Shown: in pieces, positions 51,101 through 61,600 of the stretch
How positions within the stretch are numbered: position 1 is the first letter of the stretch
Layout of the letters: each line of letters starts with the position of its first letter
Assembly: GCA_029961685.1 (NCBI GenBank)
Contig: JARWKL010000012.1
Coordinates: 17,965,227 to 18,029,226, forward strand
Length of the DNA: 64,000 nucleotides
Reading direction: 5' to 3'
Source: Aristolochia californica
Taxonomy: Eukaryota > Streptophyta > Magnoliopsida > Piperales > Aristolochiaceae
Position numbers and translations under genes: made by a program
The notes under the pieces: generated by a model
Told to the model about the DNA's origin: nothing
Database searches by the model: none
The model's input: only the letters and a program-made list of their open reading frames with translations

Positions 51101-54100
51101 CAGGTATATATGTAAGCAACAGTAAAGGTATTAAAGAAATTGCAATTACAAGACCAAAGCAAGTTAGAAACATCACCTCTTCTCGCTCTGCTTCCATTTC
51201 CTCATATGTCAACGCTTGCTTCTTTTCAATGTTTTCTTTTGTTTGGGAAATTGTCTGCATTTTATTCCAAAAAAGAAAGTTAGGTACTAAAAGGAGTTCA
51301 ACGAGTTGCATGAATATCTCTTGTTAAATGATATAATCTTAAAGGGTATTTTGGTGTTTTCACTCCTAGATATTTGCGGTAAGTTGCCCCCCTCTATTGT
51401 CAACTAATGTAAACACCAAGTAATCGTTCTATATAAAAGAGATTGTAAGATGTAATATAGGATAATGGGCAGCTTAGTTATTTGGTGAAATTATTGCTTA
51501 ATACAAAAGGCTTTCTTGTCTACGACAAATACTCTCTCCCCTACTGCTCTCCATTTTCTCTTCTTTCAATTCCCTTCATTCAACTTCAGTTCCTGGGATT
51601 TCTACATGGTATCAGCGTGGTCACATAAAAAAGATATTTTTCACTCCATATCAAATTCTTGGATCGGTGACAACCTGGAGAAGATCAAAATTTGATTTTT
51701 TTGTTCTCAATGAATCTCCAGGTCAGCGCTTTTCTTCTTTGTTGTCCTTTAACCACCCGGTTAATGGCCTGTGCTGCTGCTTAAAACAGTATTAACATGT
51801 CTGTGCCCTAAAGTGGGTAGAATTAAGAGTATAAGAACCTAGTAACTGCCTGTGAAGACCTTACAGGTCTTTAAAAGACACCTTGTTTGGTTAAATTTTG
51901 TGATTCTCCCACTTGCACATGTTAAGAGTGCTGGTTTTGGGAACTTCAATCAACAAAATATCTTTGAAATGTCTGTGAGCGCGCCCGAGTGTGCCGGCGA
52001 GCGGCCAAGCATATGGGGGTGGTCCTGCTGGTCACCGGCCCCACACCCAACCCCACCTTGCCGGCCATCGACGATTCGGGCCCGTGCTCAGAGCGTCACC
52101 CAGAAGAAAGAAGACCGTCTCCTCCAGAGATGACCAGGACTCGGGCTGGAGGTCAGATCTTTCCAGTAACCCTGCCATAAAGCATCAAAACCTCACGACA
52201 GAAGGAAACAGTGTGGAATGGAACACTGTTTCCTGTCATCGGAGGCAACAGTTCCTTTCCGCTTCCCCTATTGCAGAAACACAGTGACTGTCGAAAAAGT
52301 CACATGATCGTCTGGACCAGTCATCCGCATCAGTTAGGCGAGCAGGTCGAAAATGTCATTCGTCCGTGTGCCTTTAATCGCCATATCGACGTTCGGCCAG
52401 CAGTTTGCACACAGCACCAAAGAGGCGCAGGGCAAGTCTTACGAACTCTGGTCAGGGAACTCAGCCTTCTTCTTCTCGGTGACCACATTCCGTGATCGCC
52501 GCGACTGCCGGATTACTCATTGCCAGGGAGACACCATTCTGGCCAGACTATACATACCAGAGCGAACAAACACTGAGTTCGGATGGAAGAGGACAACTAT
52601 ACATCCCACATCCCACTCTACTCCCTGAGCTCCACCAGCAGCATCCTCATCCACTCCTTCCTAGCCCAGTAGCTGGACCCGACACCCCCCCGGAAAAGCC
52701 CTGAACCAGAAAAAAAAAATAAACCCTCCCTGCTGAAATCCCAGAAATCCATCTTCCCCCAAACCTCTTTCGTGATGGGCGTATAGTTCTGGCACGGTCG
52801 ATTGTCATCCATGCCAACCCAGAAACAGAAAAATCCAGAGCCCTTCAATAAAATGCAATTGGCATACATTTTGATGGGCACATTGAAGTTCGATACTGCA
52901 TGCGGACTACCACTTTCACTGTCAAGGAGGTGAATCAATTCAGGATAGTAAGGCATGAGAACACAATAGAGATGGCAATGATGGCATGAAGAGTCTCGGT
53001 GGTAAAGGTGAAGATGCTTGTTCTCCCACCCATGATTCTTCAATCTTTTCTACTTTTCTCAATCTCCCAGTGAGCACACGAGCAGAATTTTCGAAGACCA
53101 ATTCCAACAAAGTCCATCTTTCTACGGATTTTCTAACTCTTCATCCTCAAGGATTCCTTCCACAAACAACCTCCAATATGAAATTCCAATATTGCAATTG
53201 AAGCATCCGACTGCACCATCATCTCATGAGATTTCCAGATTCAGACGAGCTAGTGGAACCCAAAGACGTGAGTTTGATAACTCTGCCAAGGAATCAGAGG
53301 TTGAATAGGATTTCACCTTCTTCTAAAATCCTTCTCCTGGTTGGAGGTCTTTGTTTCTATTTTTACAAGTTACAGCCACCTCTCTGTCCTGCTGGAATCT
53401 CTGATCAGAAAGTTTCTATTGTTTCTGTTGGAACGGTGTCTTTTGTGAGACCTTGCCAATGATGAAGATCTAGAGTAAGAAGTTGTTTCGCCATGAAATA
53501 TCAGTCGATGCCACAGACACACGAACCTTTGGAGCTTGACAAAGTTGTTTTGCGTATGGAAATAACAGATGACTCTTCATGCTGTTTTGGAGCTTCAAGC
53601 TGTTTTGTATATGATTAGATATTCAGTTCATATTTCGGTCAAACTAGAAGTGCAGCTTGTGGAGGACTCCTAGAAGGAGAATAGCACCAACACCAAGACA
53701 TCCTTTCTTGCAGTCCTACTTCAAGTTGGACTCAAGTTACCAGTTTGAGTAACTTTCCAAGGCTTCTGTATGAAGATGCCACTGCTCCTATCAAGATTGT
53801 GAGTTTCCAATTTTAAACTTCCCTTATCATTCAATGGAACACCATTTTCTATTATTGGTCTTTCCTTCTATTTTTATCATTTTTTTGTTTATTTTCATCC
53901 CCCACAACTTTTCACTTTATTTACCTTTCTCTTACCATCTTTTTTTACATTCGTTTTCCTTTTCAGACCAATCCTTTGTTGAGTTTGTTGCATTCATTCT
54001 TTTTTTTTAAAACTACATACGGGTGTTTTTTTAGTCCATTGAGGTTTTTTTACTACTGTCCTTAAGTGGGTTTTTTACAGCCGTCCTTTGAGTGACAAAC

Positions 54101-55258
54101 ATTACCCTGTTTAATGATTATCATCATTACTTTGTGTTCGAAATCCTTTTTGTTGGTTTCAACTCCTTTTATTTTATCACTAATATTTTCTACTTTTTTG
54201 AGAGTCTATGTCCGCATTAGTACTTATCCTTGGGACACCTTGATGGATGATATGATTACTATAGTCCTTTTCCTTTTTTATCTTCAAACTAGGATCACTA
54301 TTGTTACCTCCCAGCATGAGGGGAGAATAGAAGGAGAAGTAAGAACAATGAGGTTGGTGACAAAACCTACCATAAAGAATTCTACAAGTTGAACAACCCG
54401 GTCACTTCCATTACTCTTTCATTACTAATAATGGAAAATTCCATGTGTTGTGGCAATCAAATTATGTGACCACAATATCTAAGTCAGGGAGAGTACAATA
54501 TGAAGATTTTGCTCCCAGTCAAACAAGATCTTTTTCTTTGCAAGCTGGAGTTAGCAGCTCCAACTAGAGGGGGAGTGTTCAAAAGCATACATGGAAAAAC
54601 CTTACATGACTCTCATAAAAAAACAATTAATATGGCAGTCTAACAAGTGTCTTATGGGAAGAAATCTCACAGAGTTGTTCAAGTTCAAAGATCTTTTGGT
54701 TCTATGTTTCTTTAAGTTGTTGTTTACTTTGAATTTGATTAGGAATTCTATTTTGGGTATAACTAGGGCTCTTGTAGTTTAATTTCATTATGATTTTATG
54801 TATTTCCTATATTATAAATAGAAACCCAGTGTATTTAAATAACAACAGACAATGAATTATTTTCTTCTACAGAAATTCAACACAAGTCAATTTCAAACTC
54901 TCTATCTCACTACCATTACCTAACCTTTCTCTACTCCATTGCTTTAATCTTCCAAATATGTTACTGATACTTATTAAAGTATGCAGCCCTATGATGAGAT
55001 TACTATATTATTAGTCAGCATGCAAAACATTAAAATCTCTATATTCCATAAATACAAATACTTGATAGATTTTAATCTAGCATGTTCAAGGGAACGTACC
55101 TCATTCAACAGAGCACAAAGACGTTGAATCTTAACCTCCAATAATGCACTTCTTTTTGCAATACCACTTTGTTGTGATGCTTTTGCATCACCATTTTGCT
55201 CTAATCCATGTGAACCTTTTGCTAAATGTTTTCTGTCAATTTTCTCAATGGTTGTGTT
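33142..55258 (-). CDS. SF3A3: Splicing factor 3A subunit 3 (SF3a60), 3' five exons, partial
   Basis: The SF3a60/Prp9 protein is a subunit of SF3a, needed to form the 17S U2 snRNP and prespliceosome in the nucleus. Exons, in transcript order: 55258-55100 (53 codons), 51254-51177 (26), 42979-42851 (43), 37383-37237 (49) and 33288-33142 (48 plus stop). All are phase 0 and all introns are GT-AG. Recognised blocks are [35 protein letters not shown] and YKLHGLGQ. The C2H2 finger CEIC...[13 protein letters not shown] is followed by [18 protein letters not shown], and the C-terminus is [14 protein letters not shown]...TDLQRQGLI. These match the C-terminal part of the ~500-aa plant protein. The N-terminal ~285 residues are not found and should lie right of the window. 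Introns are swollen by nested transposons, yet the frame is intact. Confidence 0.95.
36243..36960 (+). pseudogene. Copia gag remnant in an SF3a60 intron
   Basis: It starts [20 protein letters not shown], the N-terminal motif of plant copia gag (F.G.NY..W). About 600 bp on, HGRTRFSSH followed by a degraded knuckle ([14 protein letters not shown]) stands where C-x2-C-x4-H-x4-C would be. The upstream 35,480-36,240 sequence may be its leader. No pol follows because the SF3a60 exon begins at 37,237. Confidence 0.55.
38060..39310 (-). pseudogene. Ty1/copia RT-RNase H remnant in an SF3a60 intron
   Basis: On the minus strand: [23 protein letters not shown], then [18 protein letters not shown] (RT). 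It continues with [20 protein letters not shown] and [14 protein letters not shown], and ends in a SRSNAEAEF-like RNase H block near 38,130. Stops separate the blocks. LINE sequence begins directly at about 39,344. Confidence 0.8.
39344..40900 (-). mobile_element. 5'-truncated L1-type LINE remnant in an SF3a60 intron
   Basis: On the minus strand: RT core [37 protein letters not shown] and [20 protein letters not shown], then the active-site block LQFADGM (F-x-D-D in active LINEs). Thumb, zf-RVT-like ([21 protein letters not shown]) and the [12 protein letters not shown] region follow. The catalytic second Asp is replaced by Gly and stops are present, so it is dead. Confidence 0.82.
41430..42260 (-). 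pseudogene. LINE RNase H-like C-terminal region, interrupted by a TRIM
   Basis: Minus strand: [23 protein letters not shown] and [22 protein letters not shown] (42,200-42,020). After removal of 41,711-42,012 it continues [10 protein letters not shown] and ends [16 protein letters not shown] before an A-rich tail at about 41,400-41,420 (T run on plus). This is the RNase H domain found at the end of plant L1 ORF2. Confidence 0.78.
41711..42012 (-). mobile_element. TRIM family 1: complete 302-bp miniature LTR element
   Basis: LTRs are 41711-41793 (83 bp) and 41929-42012 (84 bp), beginning TGTTATGATCTTGG on the minus strand. They are flanked by a perfect 5-bp target duplication CACTT (41706-41710 and 42013-42017). 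After the 5' LTR (right copy) the minus strand reads TTTGGTATCAAAG, a tRNA-Met-type primer site with one or two changes. GGTGAGAG precedes the 3' LTR as a weak polypurine tract. The 135-bp interior has no coding capacity and includes a GTTCGAATCC box. It must be mobilised by another element's proteins. Confidence 0.93.
43190..43510 (+). repeat. LTR with degraded primer site, in an SF3a60 intron
   Basis: It runs TGTTAGAAAATATGG to ACATTCTAAATA, about 308 bp, followed by ATATCTGAGCA, a decayed version of a TGGTATC(A/T)GAGC primer site. Pyrimidine-rich CTCTCTCTTCTC precedes the end, typical of copia LTRs. The internal region is not recognised before a LINE tail at 43,960. Confidence 0.5.
43960..44132 (+). 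pseudogene. LINE 3' tail (+)
   Basis: It reads [20 protein letters not shown] then a stop, TTGTTAATATAAATACATC and a poly(A) run. This matches the end of the large LINE at 62,940-63,072 ([17 protein letters not shown]). It is a 5'-truncated insertion. Confidence 0.7.
44213..44700 (-). pseudogene. LINE RNase H and 3' tail (-)
   Basis: Minus strand: [23 protein letters not shown], then [19 protein letters not shown], then [23 protein letters not shown]. It ends in an A-run (T-run on plus at 44,216-44,225). This is the RNase H-like domain, 5'-truncated, tail-to-tail with the previous entry. Confidence 0.75.
44850..45760 (+). pseudogene. Ty1/copia remnant (+) in an SF3a60 intron
   Basis: It contains [43 protein letters not shown], a degraded P-P-x-G-A-x-x-V-G block, and Y-T-I-K-Y-x-A-x-x-S-V-x-Y-K-A-R-L, the integrase-RT linker and RT start. 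A duplicated GGAACATGGACA...TTGTGAT.CACCT segment (45,594-45,616 and 45,703-45,730) indicates a small internal repeat. Confidence 0.7.
46180..46680 (+). pseudogene. LINE C-terminal region (+)
   Basis: It reads [17 protein letters not shown] followed by an RNase H-like domain: [49 protein letters not shown]. It contains frameshifts. It precedes an RT segment of LINE type, so order is scrambled relative to a normal LINE (C-terminus before RT). Confidence 0.7.
46880..48340 (+). pseudogene. LINE RT region (+)
   Basis: RT core: [69 protein letters not shown]. After a frame break it continues [11 protein letters not shown] (47,280-47,310), i.e. intact F-V-D-D. The connecting region to 48,340 is heavily broken ([15 protein letters not shown]-like fragments). 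It is one of several antisense insertions relative to SF3a60. Confidence 0.8.
48519..50330 (-). pseudogene. Ty1/copia pol remnant (-) in an SF3a60 intron
   Basis: Minus strand: [23 protein letters not shown] and [14 protein letters not shown] (RT). Then [64 protein letters not shown], and [24 protein letters not shown] with [11 protein letters not shown] (RNase H end). A TTGAGGTAGAG polypurine tract at about 48,520-48,530 precedes an LTR start TGTTGAAATATC (48,519 downward). Premature stops exist but long blocks survive, so it is fairly young among the copia copies. Confidence 0.85.
50440..50770 (+). pseudogene. Ty1/copia RNase H C-terminus (+)
   Basis: It reads [28 protein letters not shown], then [17 protein letters not shown] and [14 protein letters not shown], the closing part of copia pol on the opposite strand to the preceding copia. 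The two copia tails therefore lie in convergent or rearranged configuration. Confidence 0.75.
51322..51620 (+). repeat. LTR with primer-binding site (+)
   Basis: It runs TGTTAAATGATATAATC to GATTTCTACA (51322-51606, 285 bp), immediately followed by TGGTATCAGCG, a tRNA-Met-type primer site. It contains a TATATAAAAG box near 51,431. It starts about 70 bp upstream (minus sense) of the SF3a60 exon at 51,177-51,254. No matching 3' LTR was identified. Confidence 0.65.
51621..54560. other. Unidentified intronic stretch including a GC-rich block
   Basis: Sequence 51,960-52,560 is clearly more GC-rich than surrounding introns and has several overlapping open frames on + (one 98 aa from 51,991; one 91 aa from 52,353) and on - (141 aa, 52,618-53,043). 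None shows a family I recognise. It may be the leader or gag region of the element whose LTR is at 51,322, or sequence captured by it. Confidence 0.35.
54560..54890 (+). repeat. LTR-like segment preceded by a polypurine tract
   Basis: AGAGGGGGAG (54,566-54,575) is followed by TGTTCAAAAGC... and a probable end at ATTCAACA (54,882), with a TATAAATAG box at about 54,814. This is the expected arrangement of a copia 3' LTR. It does not resemble the LTR at 51,322, so they are not a pair. Confidence 0.5.
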
Positions 55259-55621
55259 CTGTAACAAGAAACATAAACAAAATGAACATGGAATTAATGA
55301 CAATGCACAAGCTTCATTATATATCATAACTATTGAATATCGAAATCATGTACCAAAACTAAAACTAGATCCATTAGATAAAAAGGCTGTTCGAGTACAA
55401 GAGGGATTAAGAGACACAAAGGGAATTGAACCCAGTTAGAAACACTCAGTAAGTGAATTCATTATAAACCAACAAATCAGGATTAAATGGCTCAATTTCT
55501 AAAACTGCTTTCCTTCATATTATTATTATTCTTCTTCCAAAGCTGCTCAGTTATGAAAAGTAAATGTGCTCTAAGTATACTTGGGTATAGTCACGAGTCA
55601 TGTAAGACGCATACTTGTCCA

Positions 55622-55690
55622 TTTATCAAATGCAAATACTTGATAGATTTAAAATGAGCATAGTGGAACATACCTCGTTCAACAACTGAC
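55622..55690 (-). repeat. Partial duplicate of an SF3a60 exon-intron junction
   Basis: On the minus strand this copies the last ~12 bases of the SF3a60 exon ending at 55,100 (TTGTTGAACGAG versus CTGTTGAATGAG) plus about 50 bp of the following intron, including the GTATGTTCC donor and the AAATCTATCAAGTATTTG block. It lies about 360 bp upstream (transcript sense) of the true exon. Confidence 0.75.
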
Positions 55691-56715
55691 AGGGACATAG
55701 CAAAATAAGTTATATCACCTTAATAGAACTTGCTAGAACTACACTTCCTAGTTACAATGGAATTTGTGACTTGCCAAATTCAAAACCACCTGTTAAGAAA
55801 GGATTCCAGCATCTAACTTACATGAAAACTACTAATAATTGACTTATTATCTTTAATACTTTCCTATACAGAATTCTAATAAAGGAAACATACTAACCAA
55901 AGATTTTCCAAAAGAAAGCTCTCCAAATTGGAACTGTTGACAAACTAGGAAACCACTCAAAGTGGAAACCAGCTGATCCCTAGATAGAAAGTACTAAAAG
56001 TGAGTTCTTTCACCAAACTCTTAACTTTCCAAAAAACACACGCTACTATCTTTCAGTCTTCTTCTTTCTTTCCTTCTTCCTTCTTTCATAGAGTTTCAAA
56101 AGTTTTGGATGACTTCTCTATTAACATATTCTTGAGCTTATTCTTTCACAATTGCACCATCTACCACATCACCAATGCATGGTCAATTACTTGCGACTCT
56201 CAATTGGTTGTGTGATATTGCTAACTCCAACACTTGTGTCTCCCTCAGCATGTGTTAAAACAAGAAATCCTAGTTGACTGCAAATGCAACACATTGGGGC
56301 CCTCCAACCTGCCACTCTTGAGCAGGTGCATTTGAGAAACAAGATTTTCCCCTTCACCTTAAAGTTTTGGCACTAGAACCTTGATTGGTAGCACTGTACG
56401 AAGCTCTTTACATGCTTAAGCAGTTGCAAGGTAAAATTGTACAATAACATGTTTCACAGTTTGGCAGAGGGAGAATTTGAAAATTGAAAGGAATTTCATA
56501 TAAGCAATTTTAGAAAGCAGACTCATATGTCATTATTTTCCAAGCTCATCTAATTGATTTAGCAGATATAAAATTCTTTCCAACTAAAGGACTACACATT
56601 CTTGCTCCAAGAGAGAAATACTCAGTTTATACAGTTTACTAAAACTTAAACCTACCTAAGATATATGTCCTACAGCCCCTAAACTCTTGGAAAAACTATG
56701 TAAAAAGTACTTAAA
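55691..56715. other. Intronic spacer, nothing recognised
   Basis: It is AT-rich, with no recognisable transposon domain and no SF3a60 exon found on the minus strand. Confidence 0.45.
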
Positions 56716-57030
56716 TGTTAACTCTCCCCCTCAAGTAGGAGAATCAATATCGATTATTCCCAGCTTGCCAAAAATGTTCAATATTATATTGGTAAACATA
56801 TTGGCCATTTGATCATTGGGAACAATATATGTTGTGATAATTTCTCTGGACTGAACTTTTTTATTTTTATTTTTGTCTGAAAAGTGGAGGAGAAGGCTAC
56901 AAACAAAATGGCAATCTATCTTTGTAAACTTGGTTCTTTCATCAAATACCAGATTGTTTGCAACATGATGGGTTGTGTGATTGCAACAACAGAGCAACAT
57001 AAGCCTACCCAATTCAAAATTTGCTAGTAA
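56716..57030 (-). pseudogene. Ty1/copia RNase H C-terminus, split by the LINE insertion
   Basis: Minus strand: HVANNLVFDERTKFTKIDCHF, then ITTYIVPNDQMANMFTN and KLGIIDIDSPT, the copia pol end, followed by a CTTGAGGGGGAGAG polypurine tract at about 56,725-56,738. The upstream part of this copia should continue right of the LINE at 63,073. Confidence 0.7.
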
Positions 57031-57108
57031 GATCACCTTTGAATAAAGAGACTGACGATGCAAGAGTCGAGAGAGAGGTGCGACGAGCGAAGAGAGCAAA
57101 AGATGCGA

Positions 57109-57144
<36 letters not shown>

Positions 57145-57227
57145 GCGACGAGCGAAGAGAGCAAAAGATGCGACATGAGAGAGAGAGAGAGAGAGGGAGA
57201 GAGAGAGGTGCGACGTGAGAGGAAGGA
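57031..57227 (+). repeat. LINE 5' region with (GA)n and a ~68-bp tandem unit
   Basis: A unit GGTGCGACGAGCGAAGAGAG...GATGCGACA(C/T)GAGAGA recurs at about 57,080, 57,143 and 57,208 with intervening (GA)n runs of 30 or more bp. Promoter-like 5' tandem units are common in L1-type elements, but function here is not shown. Confidence 0.6.
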
Positions 57228-58680
57228 TTGACGAGTGGCAAGCGAGATCTTCGTCGAGAAAGACCAGACGGTGGGAAGAGGCTCCAGCGGTGGCGGAGTG
57301 GGGGAAGGACCGCCGTTCCCGATTGGGAAGATCAGCCTCAATGCCGTTCCCATGGACAGAGTCAAGTGGTCTTTCTCCCTTCCCATAGGGGACGACACCC
57401 TGCGACTGCAGATGAAGATGTTTCGAGGCTTCCTGACATTCCGCACTCACCTCAAAGCAATGATTTCGACGATGCAGAGAGGACAAGCGAGTCTGACAGA
57501 TTGCACGACGCTTTGAGAACAGATGAAGAGGAAGATCACCCCAGTTGGACCACCATATATTGCCGATATAAAAGGCAACGACGTCCCCGGGGAGCTAAGA
57601 CGCCTTTGACAACCCCGTCAATCATCTCTGATGGTCCCACCTCAGCATTGATTGCTTGGTTGGCCTTCCATGATGCCCCATGTGTGTGCATTACCGTGAA
57701 GACTGGCGCGCACAGTGGTTCAATCACTATTCCCGTTTCGACTGGATCCTCCTTCCTCACAATGCTCTCTGCAGAAACTGTTGAGGATTCCAACTCCTCA
57801 CCTCGGACTAGGGAGCTTTGCTCGGATCCCTGGAGGTTCTATTTCCGCAATGTTTGACAGGGATAATGCGCAAAGTGCCGCATTCATAGCACAAAGATCT
57901 CACGACGATGGCCCACATAACCATCCCCGAGGCCACCAACTCCGGCTTTGACTGGACACAACTTGCACGTGCCATCCGGCATTTCCTCCCGCCCCCACCG
58001 CTGCCCAACACCAGATCTCCCCATCCACCTAATTAGCCCCTCTACTTCCGACCCCAACAGCCTAGAAAACAGGCTCCACTACCCCCTGCCCAACCCTCAT
58101 CCTAGTAGACCCCCCAACCCAAAAATCAGCCCCAGCTTCAGCCTTTGTCTCTCCATCCCTAGCCTTGCAAAATCCCAACCCCCCTCAGAACCAAATCACC
58201 AGACCATTTCAATCCCGCCAAACCTGATCTACCCGACCTCAATCGTCCTCTGCACGGCCTTGGTCACCTCCGGCACTCCACCAATAGAGGGTCAATGCAT
58301 CTCAGATTGGTTCACATGTCACATGCGTCTGGACTACTCCCCACTAGCATCTTATTTGTGCCTGGGCGAGTGGATTGTTACGTTCTGCACGATCAGGGAT
58401 AGACGGATGGCAACCCGGCTCCTTGCATCCACCACTATCACTTATGTTCAAGTTTGGAATCCCTCCTTGCATCAACGGGGCCTCAATCAATGGGTCCAAA
58501 TTACGGGCCTCCCACCCGAGCTTTGGGAGGAAAGCATCTTTGGCCTCATCACCAGCCACTTCGGTACTTTAATCAAGCTGGACAGAAGCACCTCTGAACC
58601 TTGGCGATTAGTCTGAGCCCGACTCTTCATCTGTACCAGTTGCATCCACTATGGGATGACTTTCCTCCTGTTCTCGTGCT
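57228..58680 (+). pseudogene. LINE ORF1 (nucleic-acid-binding, broken)
   Basis: The N-terminal part (57,228-57,857) is an acidic/polar 209-aa frame without a recognised fold. After a frame change, a DUF4283-like domain of plant LINE ORF1 appears: HQRGLNQWVQITGLPPELW, then FGLITSHFGTLIKLD (58,470-58,585), followed by a basic, Cys-containing tail (LFICTSCIHYG). The ORF is interrupted near 57,860 and 58,614. Confidence 0.6.
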
Positions 58681-58689
58681 TGCTTTTTC

Positions 58690-61600
58690 CTTCTTCTGCG
58701 TTTATTATTCTTGCTTTTGTTAGTTTGGAATTAGAGGCGTCTAATTCCTAATACTCTGGGGTTGTTATAACTTGGAATGGCTTGCTATTCATGCAAATAG
58801 CTCCTCCGAAAGCCTTCTTCTGCTTTGGAACTCCTGTGTGGTTGAGGTTTTAGATCATCTGATTGGTTCCTACTCTATAGGGAATCAAGCTTCGCGACAG
58901 ATGCACTAAGTTCACTTGGGGGATGGTTGGTGTTTACAGTCCCACCTGTTATTGGGAGTGCCGCTCTTTTTGTGAAGAGCTCACCGACCTTTTGCCCCAC
59001 TGGCCATTCCATGGCTCCTTCCTAGGGACTTTTAACGCTATTTGTTTCTGCTATTAGAAGTCCCCCCTGCTACCAGAATTTCCACCACCATGAGGCAGTT
59101 TAGATTTTATTGGCAGCTTTGAATTGAAGAAATCAACCTCTCTGGCAAGAAGTTCACATGGTCAAACAGATAGAGGCCTCCCATCTTGTTCAAGATTGAT
59201 CGCTTCCTTGCCACCGGTGATTGGCTCTAGTTCTATGGGAAAAATTGCAATTCGGTTTTGGGCCGCGCAGGCCCCGACCACTAGCCCATTCAGATTGACA
59301 CCAAGCTTGACAATTGGGGCCCTGCCCCGTTCAGGTTTGATAATTCTAGGCTGGCAAACAAGCAATTTGCTGATAGCATCACCTCTTGGTGGCGGGCTCT
59401 TGGAGACCCCAACTACGACGACTGGTCCCTCTCATGCAAGCTGAAGCGTCTCAAAAAAAAACTCAAATCGGTCCTCAGAGCGCCGCCTCAATGGCACCTC
59501 TCACAAGTTCTCTCTTCAGTCTCAGATCGCTGCCCTTGATGTGATTGAGGAGCAAAGGGGCCTTACTTATTCGGAATTCTCCAGCCGCATCTCCCTGCAA
59601 TGCAACTTCCAGAGCCTTCTTCTCACTGAACAGATTCGGTGGAAGCAAAAGGCCAACTTCAAGTGGGTGGCCGAGGTGACACCTACACACAAAGTTCTTC
59701 CATGTTATCGTCTCGGCCTGCTGGAGGACTAACCCGGTTACTTCCTTGTCTATCGGCAATGAAGTTACCTCGGACAGGGCTTCTATTACTAACGCTCTTC
59801 TCATTTTTTTTGCAGATCTTTACAGAGAGGAATGCCACCATCGCCCCCGCATGACTAGGCTCCATTTCACTTCGATTTCTCCCACCTTGGCGGTTTTCAT
59901 TGAGCGTCCCTTCTCAAACTTGGAGGTCGAGGATGCAGTCTTGGGTCTTCCTCGAGATAAGGCCTCAGGACCTGATGGGTACAACGGGTAAGTTTACAGA
60001 GCTTGCTGGCCTACTATGAGATCGGACGTCATTTTCATGGTCCGCAGTTTTTATGACTGAAGGATCACCTTCAAGAGTGTTGGTGCCTCTCTTATTGCCT
60101 TGGTGCCTAAGAAAGCTAGTGTTGAGCGTCCTCATGATTTCAGACCGATCAGCCTTGTATCAAGCCCGTACAAAATCATTGCTTGTATCCTAGCTCATCG
60201 GCTCAAGGTTATTCTTCCCACCATCATCCACAGGAATCAAGAGTGCTTTCATTAGAGGTCGGGACATCTTCGATTCAGCTATGGCCACGCACGAGATTAT
60301 CGATGACTTTGTCAAGATGGGTCTACCGAGGTTTGTCATCAAGCTTGGTCTTGAGAAGGCCTTTGACCGGGTGAGCTGGTCCCTTCTAGACGACATTATA
60401 CAACACATGGGTTTCGGGGACAGATGGAGATTTTGGATTAGCAGTTGCATTTCCTCGACTTCTTACTCTCTGCTCCTTAATGGCACGGTCTGCGGTTTCT
60501 TCCAAGGTTCTCGTGGCATTTGTCAAGGAGACCCCCGCTCCCCGCTTCTCTTCAATATTATTGTTTAGTACATGCCATCTATGTTCTACTTTGCTCGTAG
60601 TATTAGTTGGCTTGAAGTTGTTTTTGACCAGAGTTGCTTTGATATTCCCCTGCTCCAATTTGTGGACGACACTAACTGCTTCGGTGCTGGCATGCTTGAT
60701 CAAGTCCGCAACAGTAAGGCTGTTTTTGGCCTATTTGAGATCACTTCTAGTCAGAAGGTTAAATGGGGAAAGACGACCATCATGGGATATCATATTGACA
60801 CCCCCTTGCTTCAGCACATGGCAGATACTCTGGGATGCTTGGTTGCAGTTACCCCCTCTCACTACCTGGGCCTTCCTCTTACTGATTGTCAGCCCCGGTC
60901 ACTGAGTGGCTAGAGTGTCGACTCTCCACTTGGAAGGGTAGGATGCTCTCAAAGGCGAGCAGACTGATTCTCCCCAACTATTTTCTCTCATTCCTGCCCT
61001 ACCCCGCCTCCATCAATCGGCACATTGACATGATCAAGAGACACTTCCTGTGGCATGGCATTGGGAACGAATTCCGTTACCATCTTGTCAGTTGGGACGA
61101 TGTTTGTATGCCAAAGTCCTTGGGCGGTCTTGGGATCAAACACACCAAGGAGATGGGAACGGCCTTGTTATTCAAGTGGTTTTGGAAACTCAACTCCCCC
61201 TCAGGAGCCTCCTTGAAACCAATGATGCCCTCCAAGCTTCAGCGACTTGGTGATAGATGGATCTCTGACAGCAGCAGACGTCATCTCTCATCCATCTGGA
61301 AGGCCATGTTCCATTTGTTTTCCACATTTCTTGATGCTATTCGGTTCTTTGTTGGGGATGGCTCCAACCTTCATTTTTGGACGGATCGGTGGCCGGGTGA
61401 AGGGCCTCTTGCCTCTTCCTACCCGGTTCTTCTTCAGATCACCTCCTGTCATAACCTCTCGGTTTCCGATGCGTGGGGGAATGGCTCCTGGGATCTCCAT
61501 TTGAGACGTGGCCTTATTGACGTGGGGGCCAAATCTGCGTGTGACATGATTGATGGTCTTGGCAATGTAAAGGTCCGCCCTCTGGTGAATGACCGGCTGA

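Noticed and set aside
51322..54890. Pairing the LTR at 51,322 with the LTR-like segment at 54,576
   Set aside because: Beyond TGTT at the start they share no convincing sequence.
57228..57857. 209-aa frame as a host protein-coding gene
   Set aside because: It sits between the LINE 5' repeats and the DUF4283-like ORF1 part, inside the target-duplication boundaries, so it is LINE ORF1 sequence.
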